A stretch of 64,000 bases of DNA. It comes from SAR86 cluster bacterium (GTDB lineage: Bacteria > Pseudomonadota > Gammaproteobacteria > Magnimaribacterales > Magnimaribacteraceae). This document shows, piece after piece, positions 55,915-63,790 of the stretch; the first letter of the stretch is position 1; every line of letters begins with the position of its first letter. Location: assembly GCA_029268615.1 (NCBI GenBank), contig JAQWNM010000010.1, positions 287,108 through 351,107 on the forward strand, read 5' to 3'. A program made the position numbers and the translations under genes. Under the pieces are notes generated by a model. That model was given only the letters and a program-made list of their open reading frames with translations, did not search any database and was not told the origin of the DNA.

Positions 55915-57117
55915 CTAGTTTTTATCTAAAAATATTTTAATGCTATCATGCACATGACCTAAAAGGTCATCGTCTAAACCATGATGACATGCTAATAAAA
56001 TCCCTCCTCTCATAACAACATCACTATTTACAAAATCATCAGCTTTTCCTATACAGTCTAAATCCTTAAAGCCTGGCTGCCTAAGAATATTTCCTGTAAA
56101 AATTACTCTGGTCTGAATATTTCTTTCTTCCAAAAATATTTGAAGGTCTGTTCTACTAAAATGAGCATTTTCTTTAACTATCAATGGATAAGCCAACCAT
56201 CCTGTAAAGGCTCCTGGAGTTTCCCTGGGTAAAATGAAAAGATCTTCATGGTTTTTAAAAAATTCATTATGCAAACTGAAATATTTACGTCTTAATTCTA
56301 AATTCTTACTAAGTTTATTTAATTGTATTAAACCAAATGCAGCACTAATTTCAGAAGGTTCTAATTGATATCCTAATTCTTCAAAAACAAACTTAGCATC
56401 ATACTGAATCCCTTCTAACTGTACTTTAAATCTATTTTCAATTGATTCAGAATCTTGAAATATTGAAGAAGCTCTTCCCCATGATCTTAAGAGTTTTGTT
56501 TTTCTCAGAATTTCATCATCCGAAGTACATAACATACCTCCATTTCCTGCTCCATTTATTATATGAGAACCATAAAAGCTAGTTATAGAGAGATCTGTAT
56601 ATTTTCCTGGATACTCATCATTAAGAGTAGCTCCCAAAGTATCTGCAGAATCATGTAAGACTAATAAACCATACTTATCAGCTATTTCTCTTATATTCTT
56701 CCAATTACATAAATTTCCTAAAAGGTCTGGAGCTAGAATAGCTTTGGTCCTTTTTGTTATAGCTGCCTCAATTGCATCTTCATTTATGCAATAAGTATTT
56801 TCTGTAACATCAACAAAAGATGGTTTTAAATTATTTTTAACTAAACAAGCAACTGTAGTAGCAAAAGTTAATGATGGAGTTATAACCTCAGACCCAGCTT
56901 CTAAACCCAAAGCCTCAATAGCTAGATATAAAGCCGAAGAACCTGAATTAACCATAAGGCCATGATCCTTTTCAAACAAGCTAGAAATTCTTTCTTCAAA
57001 AAGACTTACTTTTGGACCCATCTGTGTCGATGATTTAAGAACCTCTACCACTGCCTCTATTTCTTCATCTCCATGAACAGTGCATCCATATGGAACTCTC
57101 GGGAATTCATCTTTCAT
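55915..57117 (-). CDS. RfbH/ColD-like PLP sugar 3-dehydratase lacking the Fe-S cysteines
   Basis: A 400 aa DegT/DnrJ/EryC1-fold enzyme. At the position of the PLP lysine there is H185 (SFYGSHIINGAGNGG), as in 3-dehydratases RfbH/E1 and ColD; D156 holds the pyridine nitrogen. The context next to rfbF and rfbG predicts removal of the 3-OH of CDP-4-keto-6-deoxyglucose. The region after WGR aligns with RfbH in length, yet all four cysteines that bind the [2Fe-2S] of RfbH (from memory of the Yersinia E1 sequence) are absent: SAD replaces CCD and SSIFQDSESIE replaces the C-x-C-x7-C run. A ColD-like, PMP/glutamate-driven mechanism is therefore suggested. Confidence 0.84.
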   Translation of the reverse strand: MKDEFPRVPYGCTVHGDEEIEAVVEVLKSSTQMGPKVSLFEERISSLFEKDHGLMVNSGSSALYLAIEALGLEAGSEVITPSLTFATTVACLVKNNLKPSFVDVTENTYCINEDAIEAAITKRTKAILAPDLLGNLCNWKNIREIADKYGLLVLHDSADTLGATLNDEYPGKYTDLSITSFYGSHIINGAGNGGMLCTSDDEILRKTKLLRSWGRASSIFQDSESIENRFKVQLEGIQYDAKFVFEELGYQLEPSEISAAFGLIQLNKLSKNLELRRKYFSLHNEFFKNHEDLFILPRETPGAFTGWLAYPLIVKENAHFSRTDLQIFLEERNIQTRVIFTGNILRQPGFKDLDCIGKADDFVNSDVVMRGGILLACHHGLDDDLLGHVHDSIKIFLDKN

Positions 57118-57217
57118 ATTTATTTCTCTAAATTATTAAAATTAAATACATACTATTGGCTTTATATATTTAAAAGAATCGAACTGTACCTAAGCCTGAA
57201 AATTTTTCAAATCTTTC

Positions 57218-58294
57218 TTAAGAATCAGTATTTAAGTAGTCACTTATTTGATTAAATGTTTTATCCAAAGAATCCTTACCAGACATTTCTTCTTTATACC
57301 AATCTACTACTTTTTCTATTGTCTCTTTCAAATTCCACTTGGGCTCCCATCCTAACGTTTCTTTTGCTTTATTTATATCTAAACTAAGATTCTTGGCTTC
57401 ATGATATTTTGCAGAATCAGTAGAAACCCAACTCAAACTTTCACCCCATGAATTACAGAATAAATCAGCTACTTCTGAAACTTTTCTAATATCATCCTTT
57501 TGAGGACCAAAATTCCAACAATCTGAAGAGGAAGGACCTTTTTCAAATAATCTTTGTCCCACCATAAGATATCCAATAAGAGGCTCCAATACATGCTGCC
57601 ATGGACGGGTTGAATGGGGACTCCTGATCTCCATAGAAGATTTTGTAGCAATAGATCTTACAAAATCAGGTATAAGTCTATTTTCTGCATAATCTCCACC
57701 CCCTACAACATTCCCTGCACGTGCAGAACCTATAGCTTTACCATGTTCACTATAATGATCCTGAGAAAAGAAAGACCTTTGATAAGAACTTATCACAAGT
57801 TCAGCACTTCCTTTGCTTGAACTATATGGGTCATGCCCACCCATTGGGTCAGATTCAACATAACCTCTTTCTAAATCATTATTTTCATAACATTTGTCAG
57901 TTGTAATGATTACTCCAGATCTAATAGACTGACTTTGTCTTATTAACTCAAGAATATTTACTGTTCCCATGATATTTGTAGAATAAGTTTCTATCGGATC
58001 TTCATAAGATCTTATAACAAGAGGTTGAGCAGCTAAATGCAACAAGATATCCGGAGAGAAATTTTTTTCAAGTTCAATAAGATCATCAAGATTTCTTATA
58101 TCGCCTTCGTTATGTGAAAGTGAAGCTCTAATGTTCGTTTTATTAAAGAAGCTTTCCTCTTCAGCAGGAAGAGAAAAACCTAAGACATCCGCTTCAAGAT
58201 ATTTTAATAAAGCTGCTAACCAACCACCTTTGAAACCTGTATGCCCAGTTATAAATACTTTCTTTTGTCTCCAAAAATCTTTGTCAAAACTCAT
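57218..58294 (-). CDS. rfbG: CDP-glucose 4,6-dehydratase
   Basis: A 358 aa extended SDR that converts CDP-glucose to CDP-4-keto-6-deoxyglucose. The NAD motif is FITGHTGFKGGWLA (about 13-26), followed by the PDILLHLAAQPLV stretch, TTDKCYEN and the YSSSKGSAE tyrosine-lysine region, all characteristic of RfbG. ATG 58294 is preferred over the in-frame TTG at 58306. It follows rfbF after about 50 bases, and a 100-base gap separates it from the 3-dehydratase gene, where an internal promoter could lie. Confidence 0.92.
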   Translation of the reverse strand: MSFDKDFWRQKKVFITGHTGFKGGWLAALLKYLEADVLGFSLPAEEESFFNKTNIRASLSHNEGDIRNLDDLIELEKNFSPDILLHLAAQPLVIRSYEDPIETYSTNIMGTVNILELIRQSQSIRSGVIITTDKCYENNDLERGYVESDPMGGHDPYSSSKGSAELVISSYQRSFFSQDHYSEHGKAIGSARAGNVVGGGDYAENRLIPDFVRSIATKSSMEIRSPHSTRPWQHVLEPLIGYLMVGQRLFEKGPSSSDCWNFGPQKDDIRKVSEVADLFCNSWGESLSWVSTDSAKYHEAKNLSLDINKAKETLGWEPKWNLKETIEKVVDWYKEEMSGKDSLDKTFNQISDYLNTDS

Positions 58295-58345
58295 AGGAGT
58301 ATCCAATATAAAATTTAAACTTACTTAAATATTAAGAAGTATAAA

Positions 58346-59116
58346 TTACCAAACTTTCCATGGGGCATCTCCCGAATCCCAAAGAGCCTGCAAATACTTC
58401 TTGTCTCTAAGAGTATCCATAGGTTGCCAAAAACCATCATAATCAAACGCTCCCAATTCTCCTTCATTTGCTAATTTCTCTAGCGGCTCTCTTTCCCAGA
58501 TAGTTTGATCATCATTGATTAAACTGATTACCTCTTTAGAAAGAACAAAAAAACCTCCATTTACTTTGCCTTGTCCTGAAATCGGTTTTTCCTCAAATGT
58601 TTTAACTTTCCCGTCTTTTAAAGTTAAAGCTCCGAATCTACTGGGAGGTATTGCAGCAGTTAAAGTAGCTTTTAAGCCTTTATTTTGATGAAATTTAATT
58701 AACTCTTTTATATTTATATTAGATAAACCATCTCCGTACGTCATACAAAAAGGCTCATCATCATCCAAATATTTCTCAACTCTTTTTAATCTGCCTCCTG
58801 TCATGCTATCTTGCCCTGTATCAACACAAGTCACCTTCCATGGTTCTGAATATTCTTGATGAACTTCAAAAGAATTATTACTCAAATCAAAAGTAATGTC
58901 AGAACCATGGAGAAAATAATTAGAGAAATATTCTTTAATGATGTCACCCTTATAGCCACAACAAATAATAAACTCGTTTACGCCGTGAAAATGGTAGAGC
59001 TTCATAATATGCCACAGGATTGGTTTGCCTCCGATCTCTACCATTGGCTTTGGTTTTAAATCTGTTTCTTCAGATATCCGAGTTCCTAAACCTCCTGCCA
59101 ATAATACTGTTTTCAT
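58346..59116 (-). CDS. rfbF: Glucose-1-phosphate cytidylyltransferase
   Basis: A 256 aa nucleotidyltransferase that makes CDP-glucose from glucose-1-phosphate and CTP. The signature LLAGGLGTRISEETD (5-19) followed by KPKPMVEIGGKPILWHIMK (22-40) is the RfbF-specific version. The length is family standard. The ATG overlaps the coaD stop by 4 bases, so it is translationally coupled to a housekeeping gene. It is the first committed step of the sugar pathway encoded by the downstream genes. Confidence 0.94.
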   Translation of the reverse strand: MKTVLLAGGLGTRISEETDLKPKPMVEIGGKPILWHIMKLYHFHGVNEFIICCGYKGDIIKEYFSNYFLHGSDITFDLSNNSFEVHQEYSEPWKVTCVDTGQDSMTGGRLKRVEKYLDDDEPFCMTYGDGLSNINIKELIKFHQNKGLKATLTAAIPPSRFGALTLKDGKVKTFEEKPISGQGKVNGGFFVLSKEVISLINDDQTIWEREPLEKLANEGELGAFDYDGFWQPMDTLRDKKYLQALWDSGDAPWKVW

Positions 59117-59592
59117 TTCTTAAACTGTTTTTGCAAAGCTTCTTTTACTGATTTCACTACAAAAGGCGTCACATCACCCCCCATTGAAGCAATTTCTCTG
59201 ACTAGGCTGGAAGACAAGAAGGAATACTTCGCTTTTGGAGTTAAAAATACACTCTCTAATTCTGGCAACATAGCTCTATTCATATTGGCTAATTGGAACT
59301 CATACTCAAAATCTGAAACAGCCCTCAAACCTCTTAATAAGACCATAACTTCTTGGCTTCTAGCAAGATCTACTACCAATCCAGTAAAACCTATTACCTT
59401 AACTTGATGGTTTCCTTTAAATATTTCTTGGATATGAGAGATTCTTTCTTCTTCTGAAAATAAAGGCTTTTTAGCTTGGCTTGAAGCTACCGCAACTACG
59501 ACTTCATCAAATAAATTCAAAGCCCTTTCTATAAGATCTATATGACCTAGAGTTATTGGATCAAAAGTTCCAGGATAAAGTGCTTTTGTCAC
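59113..59592 (-). CDS. coaD: Phosphopantetheine adenylyltransferase CoaD
   Basis: The penultimate step of coenzyme A synthesis, 159 aa. The nucleotidyl-binding YPGTFDPITLGHIDLI is at 6-21 and the catalytic VLLRGLRAVSDFEYE near 84-98, with the late SFLSSSLVREIA motif. It starts with GTG at 59592 with a strong GGAGGTGA ribosome site. It is the first gene of a long minus-strand operon whose other members are CDP-sugar genes; rfbF overlaps it by 4 bases. Confidence 0.95.
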   Translation of the reverse strand: MTKALYPGTFDPITLGHIDLIERALNLFDEVVVAVASSQAKKPLFSEEERISHIQEIFKGNHQVKVIGFTGLVVDLARSQEVMVLLRGLRAVSDFEYEFQLANMNRAMLPELESVFLTPKAKYSFLSSSLVREIASMGGDVTPFVVKSVKEALQKQFKK

Positions 59593-59971
59593 TCATCACC
59601 TCCAGCAGGATTATATTTCAAAAAATACATGCAACTAATAAAGATAGTCGGAATCATTCTCATTTTAATAAACAATTGCAAAGAGCATTTAAAGATAACA
59701 TTTATATTAAAGTAGTGACAAGTTTATTAGAAATAATGAAATTATGATAGCAGCATTACTTTTTATAATTATTATATCGTCAATGGTTTTCTTTATTGCA
59801 AAGCAAGATTCATTGATAAAATTTTACATAAATTAAGACTAATTTGTGTACCAATGTTTGATATTCTCATTTATTGAATGAGAATTATTCTTACATTAAT
59901 AACTAATTTCATTGGCCAATTAAGCTTACCGTATGTTGTACAATTCATTTTTTTGAAATCAAGGAGGCTTT
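59593..59971 (+). other. 379-base gap with a short hydrophobic ORF and regulatory repeats
   Basis: This gap lies between divergent coaD and the rubrerythrin gene. It holds a 30-codon open frame at 59744-59836 that starts ATG and encodes one hydrophobic stretch (IAALLFIIIISSMVFFIA), with no clear ribosome site, and the repeats at 59863-59893 described separately. A 28-codon frame at 59634 has a lipobox-like look (LILINNC) but is too short to trust. I see no RNA gene. Confidence 0.35.
59863..59893. promoter_or_regulatory. Fur/PerR-like operator upstream of rubrerythrin
   Basis: ATTCTCATT-TATTG-AATGAGAAT (59863-59885) is a perfect 9-5-9 inverted repeat. It overlaps TGAGAAT-T-ATTCTTA (59879-59893), a 7-1-7 repeat with one mismatch, the geometry of the Fur-family consensus TGATAAT-N-ATTATCA. 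Rubrerythrin genes are often regulated by PerR or Fur-type proteins, which supports the assignment. Confidence 0.55.
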
Positions 59972-60391
59972 ATGTCAGAACTTAAAGGATCAGATACTGA
60001 ACAAAATTTAAAAGATGCGTTTGCTGGAGAATCTCAAGCAAACAGAAGATATCTCTACTTTGCTGCCAAAGCTGATGTTGAAGGACATAATGATGTCGCG
60101 ACTGTTTTTAGATCAACAGCTGAAGGGGAAACCGGTCATGCGCATGGTCATCTAGAATATCTTGAGGAAACAGGTGATCCTGCTACTGGACTACCCATAG
60201 GTGAAACAAAGTTAAACCTTGAAGCTTCAGTTGCAGGCGAAACTCATGAATACACTGATATGTATCCTGGTATGGCAAAAACTGCTAGAGATGAGGGTTT
60301 TGATGAAATAGCAGACTGGTTTGAAACTTTAGCTAAAGCTGAAAGATCTCATGCAAACCGCTTCACTAAAGCTTTAGAAGAGCTTAATTAA
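59972..60391 (+). CDS. Rubrerythrin-like diiron protein without rubredoxin domain
   Basis: A 139 aa four-helix bundle protein. Diiron ligands are provided by E20 in [13 protein letters not shown]53/H56 in [10 protein letters not shown], and a second pair in the [18 protein letters not shown] helix. The C-terminal CxxC rubredoxin domain of classical rubrerythrins is missing, so electrons must come from another protein. It reduces hydrogen peroxide. A strong AAGGAGG ribosome site precedes the ATG. It is followed by a hairpin and then by an Fe-S oxidoreductase gene that could supply electrons. Confidence 0.92.
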   Translation: MSELKGSDTEQNLKDAFAGESQANRRYLYFAAKADVEGHNDVATVFRSTAEGETGHAHGHLEYLEETGDPATGLPIGETKLNLEASVAGETHEYTDMYPGMAKTARDEGFDEIADWFETLAKAERSHANRFTKALEELN

Positions 60392-60408
60392 ATTTATTAG
60401 ATTTATAT

Positions 60409-60435
60409 CAAAGATACGTGGTACGTATCTTTGAT
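60409..60435 (+). promoter_or_regulatory. Perfect hairpin between rubrerythrin and Fe-S gene
   Basis: A 12-base perfect inverted repeat ATCAAAGATACG / CGTATCTTTGAT with a loop of about 3 bases, ending 8 bases before the next ATG. There is no T-run, so it is not a classical terminator. It could stabilise the upstream mRNA, limit expression of the next gene, or be an operator. Confidence 0.5.
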
Positions 60436-60443
60436 AGAGTCTT

Positions 60444-61790
60444 ATGTCAGATATTTTCTCAAAAAAAGAGGGGGGTCTTGATGCCCCTACTCGCAATCCT
60501 GTGAAATGGAAAGATGTGTCATTTTATGAAAAGAATGAGTTTCTAGAGGAATCTGAAAGAGTTTATGATGTTTGTCACACTTGCAGAAGATGTGTCAGCC
60601 TATGTGAATCTTTCCCAACACTCTTTGATTTAATTGATGAATCAAAAACATATGAATTAGATAGTGTGGACAAGGAAGATTTTCAAAAAGTGGTTGATGA
60701 ATGTTACATGTGCGACCTTTGCTATCAAACTAAATGTCCTTATGTTCCTCCGCATCCTTGGGCAATTGATTTTCCTCATCTTATGTTACGAGGTAAAGCT
60801 ATAGCCTTTAAAGAGAAACAAAAATCTCTTCTGAAAAGATTCAGAGATAAAATATTGACTTCAACGGATACCCTTGGGAAAGTCATGAAAATCCCTTTAG
60901 TAGATATCACTTATGATTGGTTCGTGAAAAACCCTTCAATTAAGAAAAAGATAGCTCCTCTCTTAGGAGTTCATGCTGATGCACCATTTCCAAAATTTGA
61001 TAAAACCGTTTTAAATTATACACCCAGGCCTGTTAAAGAAACTAAAATAGCTGGTCCAACTACTGGCAAAGTATCTATATTTGCGGGCTGTTACTGCAGA
61101 AATAATGAACCAGGTATAGCTAATGATTTAAAAGCAGTTCTTGAGCATAACAATATAGAAGTAAAATTCATGATAGATGAAAAATGCTGCGGTATGCCAA
61201 AATTAGACCTAGGGGACTTGGAATCTGTTGAAAAGTCCATGCTACATAACCTACCGTTATTATTGAAAGAAATATCTCAAGGATTTGATGTCATCTCTTT
61301 AGTACCTTCTTGTGTATTGATGTTCAAACAAGAATTACCATTAATTTTTTCTGAGAATGAAGATCTTCAGAACATTAAAAAACATATATTTGATCCATTT
61401 GAATACTTGTCTTTCAGAGATGAAGCTGGTCTGCTTGAAAAAGATTTTAAGTCGTCTCTAGGTAAAATCTCCTATCAAGTGGCCTGTCATCAACGTGTAC
61501 AAAATATAGGCCCTAAAACAAAAAACTTACTTGAAATGATTCCTGAAACACAAGTTGAAACTATAGAAAGATGTTCTGGTCATGATGGAACTTATGCAGT
61601 GAAAAAAGAAACTCACAAGAATTCTGTTAAAATAGCAAGACCTGTATCTAATAAAGTTGATAAAGCAGAGCCTGACTACTTAACAAGTGACTGCCCCTTG
61701 GCTGCAGAACAGATTAAACATGTCTCAAAAAGTAAGCCAGATAGCGCTCATCCTATATCATTGTTAAAGAAAGCTTATGGAATGGAGTAA
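60444..61790 (+). CDS. GlpC-like Fe-S oxidoreductase
   Basis: A 448 aa protein with two N-terminal ferredoxin-type [4Fe-4S] motifs, CHTCRRCVSLC (about 43-53) and CYMCDLCYQTKCP (about 88-100), and cysteine-rich CCG domains (FAGCYCRNNEPG about 216-227, EKCCGMP about 248-254). This is the layout of GlpC/HdrD-like proteins that pass electrons from quinol or an unknown donor. The rubrerythrin gene and DUF3501 on each side make a recurrent trio. It may reduce rubrerythrin. The last 3 bases of spacing to DUF3501 show a tight operon. Confidence 0.86.
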   Translation: MSDIFSKKEGGLDAPTRNPVKWKDVSFYEKNEFLEESERVYDVCHTCRRCVSLCESFPTLFDLIDESKTYELDSVDKEDFQKVVDECYMCDLCYQTKCPYVPPHPWAIDFPHLMLRGKAIAFKEKQKSLLKRFRDKILTSTDTLGKVMKIPLVDITYDWFVKNPSIKKKIAPLLGVHADAPFPKFDKTVLNYTPRPVKETKIAGPTTGKVSIFAGCYCRNNEPGIANDLKAVLEHNNIEVKFMIDEKCCGMPKLDLGDLESVEKSMLHNLPLLLKEISQGFDVISLVPSCVLMFKQELPLIFSENEDLQNIKKHIFDPFEYLSFRDEAGLLEKDFKSSLGKISYQVACHQRVQNIGPKTKNLLEMIPETQVETIERCSGHDGTYAVKKETHKNSVKIARPVSNKVDKAEPDYLTSDCPLAAEQIKHVSKSKPDSAHPISLLKKAYGME

Positions 61791-61793
61791 AAA

Positions 61794-62375
61794 ATGACCT
61801 TAAAAAGAGAAGATTTACTGAGTTTAGAAGACTACAGCGAACAGCGTGAAAAAATGCGTTCCGACGTTATTCTTTTAAAAAAGAATCGATTGATACAAAT
61901 TGGGGATAATGTAAGTCTTTTATTTGAAAATAGAGAAACTATTCAGTACCAAGTTCAGGAAATGTTACGAATAGAGAAAATTTTTGAAGTACAAGATATT
62001 CAAGAAGAGCTTAGTGCTTATAACCCTTTAATTCCTTCGGGATTAAACTTAAAAGCTACTATGCTTATTGAATTTCCTGAGGAAAATTTAAGAAGACAAC
62101 GCTTAAAGGAAATGCATCTTGTAGAAGACAAAGTTTGGATGCAAATTGGAGAAAGCGATAGAGTATTTGCAGTAGCGGATGAGGATATGGATCGATCAAA
62201 TGAAGAGAAAACATCTGCCGTTCATTTTTTAAGGTTTGAATTTACTAAATCTATGATTGAATCTTTCAAAGAAGGTCAATCCTTATACGCAGGTATAAAT
62301 CATCCTAAATATAATGTCCGAACTAAGGAAGTCGATAAAGCAACTTTAAATTCTCTTTGCTCTGACTTTGCATAG
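61794..62375 (+). CDS. DUF3501 protein
   Basis: A 193 aa soluble protein, with LKREDLLSLEDYSEQRE..R at 3-23 and a IQYQVQEMLRIEKIF segment (about 50-64). The later HFLRFEF segment is also typical of DUF3501. No catalytic residues are known to me. It is consistently found with rubrerythrin and a GlpC-like gene, so a part in peroxide defence or in assembling the Fe-S protein is likely. It starts 3 bases after the Fe-S gene and converges with the M48 protease gene. Confidence 0.8.
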   Translation: MTLKREDLLSLEDYSEQREKMRSDVILLKKNRLIQIGDNVSLLFENRETIQYQVQEMLRIEKIFEVQDIQEELSAYNPLIPSGLNLKATMLIEFPEENLRRQRLKEMHLVEDKVWMQIGESDRVFAVADEDMDRSNEEKTSAVHFLRFEFTKSMIESFKEGQSLYAGINHPKYNVRTKEVDKATLNSLCSDFA

Positions 62376-62392
62376 TCATTATTTCTGATTTC

Positions 62393-63373
62393 TTATTGGA
62401 TAATCATATAAGAAGGTTTAAATCTTTCTCCTCTCATTGTTTCTTGCATCCTAGAAAAATAATCTGTTCGAGAAGCATCATCATAATTAACTAATTTTAA
62501 ACAATTTTTGAGTTGATAAAATTTCCTCTTATTTTTAAAATCTTCACAAATATTTTTGATAAAGTCAGTATGGACTTTTTTAAATTCTTTAAGATTAAAA
62601 TCGTAGCCAGCCAATCTATCAGGACCGGAGGGATGAGTTCTAAAAAAACTATCTTCAGTTTCTTTATTTAAAGTTACTTTTAAAATTGCGTTTCTAGCAA
62701 TATTCATATCTAGCCATGCATTTTGCAAGATTAAAAGAGCTGTATAGTCAGCTTCAGATTCTTGCAAAGCGCTGTAAAAGTAATTTTTTCCGATCGTCTC
62801 TCCTACCGTCTCGCCAACGTAAGCTCCATAATCAATTACTGTTCCAAGAACGCTTCCACTGCCAGCAATAGGGGCTGCAACTCCTACTATGGCGATCCCT
62901 AAAACCTGACCAGTTAGATTCCCTATTGAAGCATTTCTTTTTGCAAAATCTAGATGACTATTAATATGATGGGCTAGCTCATGAGCAACAATAAAAGCTA
63001 CTTCTTCTACTGTGGTAACTTTATCAAAAATTCCAGAATAAATTATAACAGTGGGTATCCCTCCTGTTTCTGTGGAAAAAGCATTAAATTTTTTATTTTC
63101 TACCACTCTAAATATAAATTTACATCGTTCTGGGGTTCTAGAATATTCTTTGCAAAACCACGTACTACTGGGCAAAATCTTACCAATTGCTGTATTTAAA
63201 ATTCTTAGCTGTTCTTTCTTTTCCATTTTTAGAATTTTTTTGGGAACATAGTTATTAATCTCAATTTCAGCTTTTTGAATAGCCTCTGAAGAAAGGGTCA
63301 CAGGCTTAGTGATATTAAGTGTTGCGCAACTATTGATAATTAATACACATAAAGTAATAAAGGCAATTTTCAT
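62393..63373 (-). CDS. M48-family metalloprotease, lipoprotein
   Basis: A 326 aa zinc protease. The signal peptide ends in lipobox IINSC with C16 acylated. The HExxH zinc motif is in VAHELAHHINSH (about 138-149), and the third ligand is likely the glutamate in LQESEADYTALL (about 205-216). A glycine-rich hydrophobic stretch (about 158-185) lies between the two. This is the short M48 form related to LoiP/BepA without TPR repeats. It probably acts in outer-membrane protein quality control in the periplasm. It is monocistronic. Confidence 0.92.
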   Translation of the reverse strand: MKIAFITLCVLIINSCATLNITKPVTLSSEAIQKAEIEINNYVPKKILKMEKKEQLRILNTAIGKILPSSTWFCKEYSRTPERCKFIFRVVENKKFNAFSTETGGIPTVIIYSGIFDKVTTVEEVAFIVAHELAHHINSHLDFAKRNASIGNLTGQVLGIAIVGVAAPIAGSGSVLGTVIDYGAYVGETVGETIGKNYFYSALQESEADYTALLILQNAWLDMNIARNAILKVTLNKETEDSFFRTHPSGPDRLAGYDFNLKEFKKVHTDFIKNICEDFKNKRKFYQLKNCLKLVNYDDASRTDYFSRMQETMRGERFKPSYMIIQ

Positions 63374-63455
63374 GAATAAATAATCCCATATTTTGTTCCA
63401 TATAATAAGCTATGAATCAATTAACAACAGAAATATAAGATATAATTTTTAAAAT

Positions 63456-63528
63456 GCCTCCTTAGCTCAGTTGGTAGAGCAGATGACTCTTAATCATTTG
63501 GTCGAAGGTTCGAATCCTTCAGGGGGCA
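63456..63528 (+). tRNA. tRNA-Lys (anticodon CTT)
   Basis: A 73-base cloverleaf. The acceptor pairs GCCTCCT with AGGGGGC, the D-arm is GCTC-AGTTGGTA-GAGC, and the anticodon stem GATGA/TCATT encloses the CTCTTAA loop with CTT at positions 34-36, which reads AAG. The T-arm is GAAGG-TTCGAAT-CCTTC. CCA is not encoded (the sequence goes GCACTC). A TATAAT box at 63401-63406 may be its promoter. Confidence 0.95.
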
Positions 63529-63541
63529 CTCAATTTCATAA

Positions 63542-63568
63542 AGCCTTTTATATAAACCTTTCAAGGCT
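63542..63568 (+). terminator. Possible terminator after tRNA-Lys
   Basis: AGCCTT...AAGGCT forms a 6-base stem with a loop of about 15 bases, followed by ATTTTAT. It is weak but in the right place, 13 bases past the tRNA. Confidence 0.35.
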
Positions 63569-63581
63569 ATTTTATAAATAA

Positions 63582-63636
63582 TGTCGGCATAGGAGATATA
63601 TTTGTCGGCATATAGTGTCGGAATATTGTCAGCATA
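63582..63636 (+). repeat. Four direct repeats TGTCGGCATA-like
   Basis: TGTCGGCATA occurs at 63582-63591 and 63603-63612. Variants TGTCGGAATA and TGTCAGCATA are at 63616-63625 and 63627-63636. Start-to-start spacing is 21, 13 and 11 bases. They lie 54 bases past the tRNA. Short clustered direct repeats next to a tRNA are a usual arm-site arrangement for tyrosine integrases; other DNA-binding proteins are possible. Confidence 0.6.
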
Positions 63637-63790
63637 TTTCCCCTTATTTATATCTCTGCTCGTGCATTAACCTCTTTTTTTTGTGTAAAGCCTACGCAGG
63701 AGCACCTACCCATACCTACCATTAATTAGTGTATAGATTTTTTTTCTATTTTAGCTAAAGAAATAAAACTTTTTTAGTTATAGTAGAGGC

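Noticed and set aside
59634..59720. 28-codon lipoprotein-like frame (LILINNC)
   Set aside because: Too short after the cysteine, no ribosome site, and in a region of chance AT-rich frames.
63582..63636. Repeats considered as a CRISPR array
   Set aside because: The units are only 10 bases, spacing is 11 to 21 bases, and no cas genes are in the window.
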